The position numbers and the translations under genes are program-made. Source: JBFMHP01 sp964557295 (lineage in GTDB: Bacteria; Pseudomonadota; Gammaproteobacteria; RBG-16-57-12). Taken from it: a DNA stretch of 7,085 nt. The stretch covers positions 1-7,085 of the forward strand of contig CAZKZP010000090.1 of assembly GCA_964557295.1 (NCBI GenBank), read 5' to 3'. Of this stretch, positions 5,177 through 7,085 are shown piece after piece (the first letter of the stretch is position 1; each line of letters begins with the position of its first letter). The notes beneath the pieces are model-generated. The model had not been told where the DNA came from. It saw nothing but the letters and a program-made list of their open reading frames with translations, and did no database searches.

Positions 5177-6985
5177 ATGTGTGGAAGAAAACCTGACAAT
5201 GCAGTGATCAAGGCGCTATGGCTCATGTCATTGGCCTTGTTGTTCTTGTTGCAAGGCTGCGGCGCCGAGGACATCGGTGCGGAAGATCGCGGCGATGTGG
5301 TCATCGGCATCACCGATGCCGAGGGCGACTTTCTCAACTACGCCGTGGATGTGACCGGCCTCACCTTGACCAAGGCCAATGGCGCGGTGGTCGATGTGTT
5401 GCCGGTGAGCACGCGCATCGATTTCGCCGATCTCACCGAGATGACCGAGTTCTTCACCATCGCCACCATCCCCGCGGGGCGGTATGTGAAGGCCACGTTG
5501 ACGCTGGATTACCGCAATGCCGATGTGCAGGTGGAGGACGCCAACGGTGATCCCGTGGCTGTGACGGTAAAAGACAGTGGCGGCAATCCACTCACCACCT
5601 GGAAGGTCGCCGTCAATCTGAGCAATGCCAACTCGCTGGTCATCGCCCCCGGCGTGCCCGCGCACCTGACCTTGGATTTCGATCTCAATGCCTCGCATAC
5701 CGTGGATACTGACGTTAGCCCGATCGAGGTCATCGCCCAGCCGGTACTGGTGGCCGATGTCAAACTGGAAGACCCCAAACCGCACCGTGTGCGCGGGCTG
5801 TTGCAGTCGGTGGACCAGGGCGCCGGCACGTTTCGCATGAATCTGCGCCCCTTCTTCCACCACGCCGGTCAATTCGGCGCCTTCACCGTGCATGTGAATA
5901 ACGCCACGGCCTATGAAATCGATGGCGCGAGTTATTCCGGCGCCGACGGCCTGGCGCAACTGGCCAAGCAAACCGCCAATAGCCGGGTGGTGGTGTTCGG
6001 TGAATTGAACCCCAGCAAGCAGTTCGTGGCCACCGAGGTGTACGCCGGCAGCAGCGTTCCGGGCGCGGATCAGGATGTGGTGACCGGCGTGGTGCTGAAG
6101 CGCACCGGCGACACATTGACGGTCAACGCCGGCTCGATCGTGCGTAGCGACGGCAGCCTGATCTTCAACAAGGACATCACCATCACCCTCGACAGCGGCA
6201 CCGTCGTCAAACGCCAACTCGCCGCGGCGGATTATACGAAGGATGACCTCTCCGTCGGCCAACGCATCGTGGCGTGGGGCACCCTCGACAGCGCGGCCGA
6301 CCATCTGAACGCCCCGGCGCAGGTGCGCATGCTGGTGAATCAGTTCACCGGCACCGTGATGTCGAACAGCGGGGGCGAGCTGGTGATGGACCTCCAGCGC
6401 CTCAACGGCCGCCTGCCGGCGCGGTTTGATTTCGCCGGGACCGGCAGCGGCAGCGCCAACGACGCCGATCCCAACCATTACCAAATCGATCTGGGGACGC
6501 TGACCCCGACGGTCAGCACCGGCGATCCGGTCAAGGTGCGCGGCTTCGTCGCCCCCTTCGGCAGCGCGCCGCAGGACTTCGAGGCCACCACGGTGATTGA
6601 TGTCGCCGAGGTGCCGGCCGTGCTGGCGGTGGGCTGGGGGCTGTTTGGCACGGCCACGCCGTTCACCCCCCTGGAAAGCAACCGGCTGGTGCTGAATGAA
6701 CAAGGCGTTGGCGTGCTGCACCACGTCTCGCGGGCGTGGGTGAACATCGATCTTACCGCCGATTCCCAGGACACCACCCTGGTGCCGGCCGCCACCGGCA
6801 GCGGCGTGTTCACCATCAACCAAGCGGGCACGATCTATATGTACTTCACCTTCAGCGAGTTCGTCACCGCGCTGACCGAGCGGGTCAATGCCGGGCACAA
6901 GACCCAGCGGATCTGGGCGGTCGGCGCATTCGACGATGCCACCGCGACCCTGACTGCAGGTGCCGCGGGTGTCGTGATGTTCTAG
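5177..6985 (+). CDS. DUF4382-like lipoprotein with DUF5666-like repeats
   Basis: A 602-residue predicted lipoprotein. Residues 12-28 form a lipoprotein signal (ALWLMSLALLFLLQGC) with Cys28 as the acylated residue. Gly at +2 (not Asp) argues for outer-membrane sorting. An N-terminal domain at about 40-194, starting VVIGITDAEGDFLNYAVDV, resembles DUF4382. It is followed by beta-rich modules of about 85-90 residues that look like DUF5666: about 203-291 (RGLLQSVDQGAGTF ... FVATEVYAG), 299-386 (VVTGVVLKRTGDTLTV ... VGQRIVAWGTLD), 388-476 (FTGTVMSNSGGELVM ... GDPVKVRGFV), and a more diverged C-terminal part at about 482-602. No catalytic motif is visible; a surface or periplasmic binding or scaffold role is possible. 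The ATG at 5177 is preferred over 5153 because GAGGA (5165-5169) sits seven bases before it and gives a normal signal peptide. It follows the DUF3106 gene by 64 bases with no visible terminator, so it may share the sigma-factor transcript. Confidence 0.87.
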   Translation: MCGRKPDNAVIKALWLMSLALLFLLQGCGAEDIGAEDRGDVVIGITDAEGDFLNYAVDVTGLTLTKANGAVVDVLPVSTRIDFADLTEMTEFFTIATIPAGRYVKATLTLDYRNADVQVEDANGDPVAVTVKDSGGNPLTTWKVAVNLSNANSLVIAPGVPAHLTLDFDLNASHTVDTDVSPIEVIAQPVLVADVKLEDPKPHRVRGLLQSVDQGAGTFRMNLRPFFHHAGQFGAFTVHVNNATAYEIDGASYSGADGLAQLAKQTANSRVVVFGELNPSKQFVATEVYAGSSVPGADQDVVTGVVLKRTGDTLTVNAGSIVRSDGSLIFNKDITITLDSGTVVKRQLAAADYTKDDLSVGQRIVAWGTLDSAADHLNAPAQVRMLVNQFTGTVMSNSGGELVMDLQRLNGRLPARFDFAGTGSGSANDADPNHYQIDLGTLTPTVSTGDPVKVRGFVAPFGSAPQDFEATTVIDVAEVPAVLAVGWGLFGTATPFTPLESNRLVLNEQGVGVLHHVSRAWVNIDLTADSQDTTLVPAATGSGVFTINQAGTIYMYFTFSEFVTALTERVNAGHKTQRIWAVGAFDDATATLTAGAAGVVMF

Positions 6986-7006
6986 CGGCCGCTCTCTTCC
7001 GCCATG

Positions 7007-7033
7007 ACGGCCCCGTTCGGGGCCGTTTTTTTT
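7007..7033 (+). terminator. Intrinsic terminator after the lipoprotein gene
   Basis: A perfect 8-base-pair GC-rich stem (ACGGCCCC at 7007-7014 with GGGGCCGT at 7019-7026) closes a GTTC loop and runs into eight consecutive T (7026-7033). It lies 21 bases after the stop codon and should end the transcript of the lipoprotein gene, and of the ECF operon if they are joined. Confidence 0.93.
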
Positions 7034-7034
7034 G

Positions 7035-7085
7035 GTGCGCCCAGCATGGGCGCACTCCTGCGGGTGCAAGTCCCGCCGTAAGTTG
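7035..7085 (+). mobile_element. 5' end of a probable group II intron (partial)
   Basis: The sequence after the terminator T-tract begins GTGCG, the conserved 5' end of group II introns, and continues as GTGCGCCCAGC, as in the well-known Ll.LtrB intron. It forms a perfect 7-base-pair hairpin (TGCGCCC 7036-7042 with GGGCGCA 7048-7054, loop AGCAT). A second perfect stem follows (GCGGG 7060-7064 with CCCGC 7072-7076) enclosing TGCAAGT, giving GGGTGCAAGTCCCG, a signature of intron domain I. Only 51 bases are visible; domains II-VI and any reverse transcriptase/maturase gene would lie beyond the window. The position directly after a terminator is the classic target of group IIC introns. The subclass cannot be settled from this fragment, and a decayed remnant is possible. 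Confidence 0.72.

Noticed and set aside
5228..7069. 613-codon open frame on the minus strand opposite the lipoprotein gene
   Set aside because: The plus-strand frame has a ribosome-binding site, signal peptide, lipobox and recognisable domains. The antisense frame runs through the terminator and reads as a His/Gly/Ala-rich shadow.
1..7085. CRISPR array, tRNA, rRNA or transposase gene
   Set aside because: I saw no regularly spaced direct repeats, no tRNA-like cloverleaf and no rRNA or transposase sequence. The only mobile signal is the intron-like end from 7035.

Overview
The window is GC-rich, densely coding bacterial DNA, most likely from a gammaproteobacterium (possibly a near relative among the betaproteobacteria). 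The evidence is an E. coli-like SucA-SucB pair and a sigma factor / DUF3619-like / DUF3106 gene cluster typical of those groups. The species cannot be named from this sequence.

Left part (1-3323, minus strand): the end of a TCA-cycle operon. sucA, the E1 subunit of 2-oxoglutarate dehydrogenase, is complete and runs leftward. It overlaps by 17 bases the start of sucB, the E2 dihydrolipoyl succinyltransferase, which is cut by the window edge after its lipoyl domain and E3/E1-binding domain. sucA is the first gene of its transcription unit here; no sdh genes precede it.

Centre (3324-3584): a 261-base divergent intergenic region that must hold promoters for sucA (leftward) and for the sigma-factor cluster (rightward).

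Right-centre (3585-5112, plus strand): four overlapping genes, clearly an operon. They are an ECF sigma factor, a small single-pass membrane protein resembling DUF3619 (probable anti-sigma factor), a tiny very acidic exported protein, and a very basic exported DUF3106 protein built from 18-residue Pro-Pro repeats. The layout (cytoplasmic sigma, inner-membrane tether, periplasmic proteins) suggests an envelope-sensing regulatory module. Its signal and regulon are unknown, and this is the best candidate here for an under-described system.

Right part (5177-6985, plus strand): a 602-residue predicted lipoprotein with an N-terminal DUF4382-like domain and several DUF5666-like beta-rich repeats. 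It lies 64 bases after the DUF3106 gene with no terminator between them. A strong intrinsic terminator follows at 7007-7033. Immediately after its T-tract, from 7035 to the window end, the sequence has the hallmarks of the 5' end of a group II intron, so a retroelement probably begins here and continues beyond the window.
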